The position numbers and the translations under genes are program-made. This document shows, piece after piece, positions 60,797-64,000 of a stretch of 64,000 nucleotides of DNA (positions are counted from its first letter, which is position 1; each line of letters starts with the position of its first letter). The stretch lies in contig CP099430.1 in NCBI GenBank assembly GCA_024114885.1, positions 496,001 to 560,000 of the forward strand, read 5' to 3'. The notes beneath the pieces were generated by a model that searched no databases, was not told the origin of the DNA, and was given only the letters and a program-made list of their open reading frames with translations. This stretch comes from Septoria linicola. Lineage: Eukaryota > Ascomycota > Dothideomycetes > Mycosphaerellales > Mycosphaerellaceae.

Positions 60797-62686
60797 GGTT
60801 ATAAATTACTTTCGAGATACTAAAGCTAGCTATCTACTATAGTAGATCCTTCTTAATATCTATAGACCTACTAGTACTAGTAAGTTATTTATTATCTAGG
60901 TACTCTTAGTATATTTATAGAATCTCTTATATTAGGAGATTATTATACGATACGTACCTACTAGCGCTATATCCTTTAGTATTAGTAGTAGTATACTATA
61001 CTCTTTTCTTAAGCTACTATCTAGTAATTAGCTATTCTAAGCTCTTAAATCTAGCTAACTATACGCTCTCTAATAAAGGCTCTAGTATATACGATATATA
61101 ATTATCGATAAAAAGAGTATAGTTAGCCTTACTACTCTTTATATAATAGACCTCTAATTAAAGAAAGCGAAGAGTAATAACTAACTCTTTAGTAGTCTAA
61201 GTATACTACTTTTTAGTAACTTCTAGTAGCTTTCTCCTATTAAAGACAAGGCGCTATTCTATAATATCTAGTAGTATAAACTAGATAGTCTACTACGCGA
61301 TAGTATAACTCTCTAGGATATCTTTAGTTATTATAAGTATTAGGACTTTAATAAAGCTATCGTCCTAAGCGTATATTAGAGATAGTATATAGACTAGTAT
61401 ATATTCTCTACTACTCTACGTACTCTCTATAGTTATATAGTATCTTATAAGTATTAGAAGACTCTTTTAACCTACTACTAGGTATATCTTCTCGTTATAA
61501 AGAGTACTACCTACTCTATAACGAAAATACTAACCTACTAGGCTAATCTCTTCTTTACTAAAATCTACTAGTTTAATATAGTAATCTATATATATAGTAC
61601 GAATATAGAGGCCGACGTATATAATTACTAGTACTAGAGAGATAATCGCTAGCCTATCTTTAAGATCTATACTATAAATAGCGATACTATCGCTACTAAA
61701 GCTAGCTTTAAAAAGGCTAGTAGTCTAGAACTAGAGCTAAATCTTTTAGTTAGCTATAAGTTAAAAATACTAGAGAACGTTTAGACTAAGCGAGGTATTA
61801 TTAATAGTATTTAATATCGTCTATACGATATAGTATAGTATACTAGAGAGGATCCTACTACTAGCTACTACCTCTTTTACCTATTAGTATTAGTACCTAT
61901 ATCCGATTATACTAGCCTATCTATCGATACTTTCGTCTAGTACGTAGTAGACTATACTATAGTTCTAATCTTCTATTTATAGCGTAACTTCTATCGTAAA
62001 AGAGAAGTATAGTATCGTACGTAATTCCTCGTTCGCCTAGTATACGCTATTATAGAATATAAAGCCTAGAGTATAACTATCTCGAAGTTAGTTTTAGATC
62101 TAGAAACTAGTCGCTAGAATACTACGCTTATACACGTTACTATATCTCGAGTACGAAGATTAGAAGATCTTATATTCGAGCGCGTATTTAACTTTAAGTA
62201 TATATCTAGTAATAGTAGTAAGACTACTATTATAAGAGATAAAGACTAGATACGCTATTAGTAAGAGTAGCTCCTTCTATATCTCTACTATAGCTCGAGG
62301 AAGTAGGCTACTTTATAGTTACTATCTATCTAGCCTCTTATATAGCTTCGATTCGTAAATAATAACCGATTAAGTTAGAAACGTCGCTAGCTCGATAAGT
62401 CTATAATTTAATAACGTATTCGCGAGCTTAAAGAGAGTCTACTATACTAGTAGAATACTTAATCTACGCTATAATAGGACGGATAGGATAGTAATAAGGA
62501 CCTCGATATTAAATACGCTATAGAATATATTAGATATAATTAGGAGCTAAAAGCTACTCTTATAAACTAACGTACCTACTAGTATTTTAAGGAAGTTATA
62601 CGTCTAGCTAGTTAATAGCTCTAAGAGCTTATAGACGATCTTTAGAACCTACTAATATATAGAGGATTAGGTAATATAACTCTCTA

Positions 62687-62726
62687 ATTTCTATTATAGT
62701 ATAAGGACTCTACTTTATAACTAAAA
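62687..62726 (+). repeat. hairpin H6
   Basis: This is a weaker member of the Helitron hairpin family (AATTTCTATTATA...TTTATAACTAAAA), near the end of the helicase coding region, preceded by GTAATATAAC. Confidence 0.45.
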
Positions 62727-62768
62727 AGTAGCTCGAGTAAATCCTAAAATAGAAGAAAGAGTTTTACC

Positions 62769-62807
62769 TTTCTATTATAAAGCGTAGTTACTACTCTATA
62801 ATAGAAA
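62769..62807 (+). repeat. hairpin H7
   Basis: It has perfect 11-base arms, TTTCTATTATA and TATAATAGAAA, around a 17-base loop containing CGTAGTTACTAC. Splice signals around it are weak (GTTTTAC before, CTACTAG after). Confidence 0.55.
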
Positions 62808-62951
62808 TTAGCTACTCTCTACTAGCTTTCTCTAGAAGTTCTTCTCTTATAGAATCTTAGCTAAAGTTCTATCTATTAGCGTAGCGTTTATAGCTACCTA
62901 GAGACCTAACTTAAGCGATACTATAAGGTCTCTATATACTAGGCTCTATTC

Positions 62952-63210
62952 GATAGTATTAAGGCTAACCTATCTACTAGCGACAAGAGTAGATAGCGAG
63001 AGTTTAATAGTATTAAAGCTAATCTATCTACTAGCGATATAGTAGATAGTAAGAATTTGATAGTATTAAAGCTAACCTATCTACTAGCGATATAGTAGAT
63101 AGCGAGAGTTTAATAGTATTAAAGCTAACTTATCTACTAGCGATATAGTAGATAGCGAGAGTTTAATAGTATTAAAGCTAACCTATCTACTAGCGATATA
63201 GTAGATAGCG
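62952..63210 (+). repeat. 53-bp minisatellite, five units, hairpin in each
   Basis: Units start at 62,952, 63,006, 63,059, 63,112 and 63,165, so the period is 54 then 53. Each begins GATAGTATT or AATAGTATT. Each contains CTATCTACTAGCGATATAGT followed by AGATAG, an inverted repeat around GCGATA. Differences between units are mostly transitions. It lies just past the Helitron helicase frame and may have been its variable tail or its 3' flank. Confidence 0.85.
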
Positions 63211-63664
63211 ATAAGGCTCTAAAGGAGGCTACTAAGCGTAAGTAGATAGAGATCTAGTAGATAGTTACCTCTAAAGTTAGCTAGCTCCTAAACCTATAAC
63301 GAATAGTATATTTTATTTATAAAGTAACGATTATGTTTTATAATATAATCTATAGGTTTACTCGAGGTTTTAAGATATAAAATAAGAAGCTAAAGTATAT
63401 AGAACAAGCTAATCTTTACTACTAATATATAGAGCTTAAGGCCTAAGATATATATATATACTAAACGCTACTATAGAAGCTAACTATATATAATTACTAA
63501 TATTTCGATCCTATATATAGTAGCTATAATACGTCTTTCTATCGCTAGCGAATATAAAACAATTAGTAGTAGTAGTAGTACTTAACCTAATATATCGATA
63601 ATATAGACTACTAATACGTATAGTATCTATCTCCTACGCTTTACTAGTATTAGTAAAGTAGTAA
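63211..63664. other. no gene assigned; Helitron 3' flank
   Basis: One frame continues for about 60 codons (KRKQIEIQQIVTSK) and a CAG-type run (GTAGTAGTAGTAGTA at about 63,565) follows. A further weak hairpin with GTATAT before and CTATAG after lies at 63,306-63,355. I cannot define the Helitron 3' terminus (hairpin plus CTRR). Confidence 0.4.
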
Positions 63665-63940
63665 TAGATAATAACTACCCTAATACTAACCCTCTAGGTA
63701 GGTATAAGAGTAGTTATTATAGAACAAGACCTATTTAGAGAGTAATAGTCTTATAATACGTATATTAACTAGTAGTAACGAGCTTAAACTAGTAGTCCTA
63801 AGACTAAGAGCCTATACTAGGACCGTAGGACATTAAATTAATTAAGTAGAGTAAACATTCCTATCTTAGAAACGAGCTACTACCTTGCTTTTATACTAAA
63901 ACTACTAAGTACGGTATATAGGTAGGCCTTTACCTTACTA
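63665..63940 (-). repeat. Gypsy-A4 3' LTR
   Basis: This is an antisense family-A LTR of 276 bp. Its inner side is followed by CCTCTCTTCCTTAGTATC, the complement of the family purine tract and the end of the element, so it is a 3' LTR. Confidence 0.9.
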
Positions 63941-64000
63941 ATCCTCTCTTCCTTAGTATCTAACTAGACACCTAATTACTTATAGATCTTACTTAGAATT
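63941..64000 (-). mobile_element. Gypsy-A4, 3' end, runs off the window
   Basis: These sixty bases match the reverse complement of A1 19,861-19,920, the purine tract and sequence after ORF3. A fourth family-A copy therefore continues beyond the window. Confidence 0.88.

Larger units (their letters stand above)
58480..62650 (+). pseudogene. Helitron Rep-helicase (RepHel)
   Basis: This is a rolling-circle transposase of the Helitron class, read through RIP stops with three short introns. The Helitron-like N domain lies at about 58,520-59,650: PILFFIFSAIDI, LVPKFGIKDF, then the HUH motif at 59,072-59,089 reading SIYIYS instead of S-I-H-x-H-G. The YxxxY motif is YVAKY at 59,634-59,648. Next is INYIIVERD and EVSYILFSIPLY. 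The helicase part starts with Walker A at 60,864-60,887 (RPTSTSKL for GPAGTGKS) and Walker B at 61,101-61,115 (IIDKKS for IIDEKS). It ends with ISRVRRLEDLIFERVFNF near 62,140-62,195. From 60,798 to 62,650 the frame has no shift. Catalytic residues are lost by RIP. Confidence 0.88.

Noticed and set aside
62952..63210. CRISPR-like array
   Set aside because: The 53-bp units are continuous and lack unique spacers, and the sequence is eukaryotic transposon DNA; it is a minisatellite.

Overview
The window is a repeat graveyard from a filamentous ascomycete (Pezizomycotina). Almost every base belongs to a transposable element that has been through repeat-induced point mutation (RIP). CpA/TpG is scarce and TpA is everywhere. 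Reading frames are closed almost only by TAA and TAG, as expected when CAA, CAG and TGG codons are hit, and differences between repeat copies are nearly all C/T or G/A transitions. I see no ATG-started open frame longer than about 90 codons, no host gene, no tRNA and no rRNA. Every coding entry below is a pseudogene traced by reading through RIP stops.

Layout. (1) Gypsy-A1, 814-20,197, plus strand, is a complete large Ty3/gypsy element with 277-bp LTRs. Without its insertion it is about 13.1 kb. Its order is ORF1 (gag plus protease), ORF2 (RT, RNase H, integrase), a repeat-bearing spacer and an unrecognised 1,074-codon ORF3. (2) Copia-1, 5,920-12,216, minus strand, sits inside the A1 RT with a perfect TACTA duplication. 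(3) Gypsy-A2, minus strand, is an older copy of the same family. A1 landed in its ORF3, so A2 occupies 1-813 and about 20,201-31,205. It carries a 1.45-kb tandem duplication. (4) 31,206-36,174 holds gag to RT of Gypsy-B (plus), an unassigned stretch, and the chromodomain end of Gypsy-C (minus). (5) Copia-2, 36,175-40,534, is a second copia copy with a 1.94-kb internal deletion. (6) Gypsy-A3, 40,535-52,702, is a third family-A copy, lacking its 5' LTR and leader. (7) 52,703-63,664 holds the RNase H and integrase remains of Gypsy-D, an unrecognised frame of about 970 codons, and a Helitron Rep-helicase gene with intron-like hairpins. (8) Gypsy-A4, minus strand, starts with its 3' LTR at 63,665 and runs off the end.

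How it fits together. The nesting gives an order of events: A2, then A1 inside A2, then Copia-1 inside A1. RIP damage agrees, since A1 and Copia-1 keep more CpA/TpG than A2, A3 and Copia-2. Because A2 and A3 carry the uninterrupted RT site, the Copia-1 insertion can be resolved to the base.

Two things stand out as possibly undescribed. First, family A carries a long extra ORF downstream of integrase, and related hairpins of about 25 bp stand ahead of each ORF and after ORF3. Second, the Helitron gene contains a family of related 40-60 bp hairpins. The best three look like short spliceosomal introns whose removal keeps the frame, which resembles introner-like elements.
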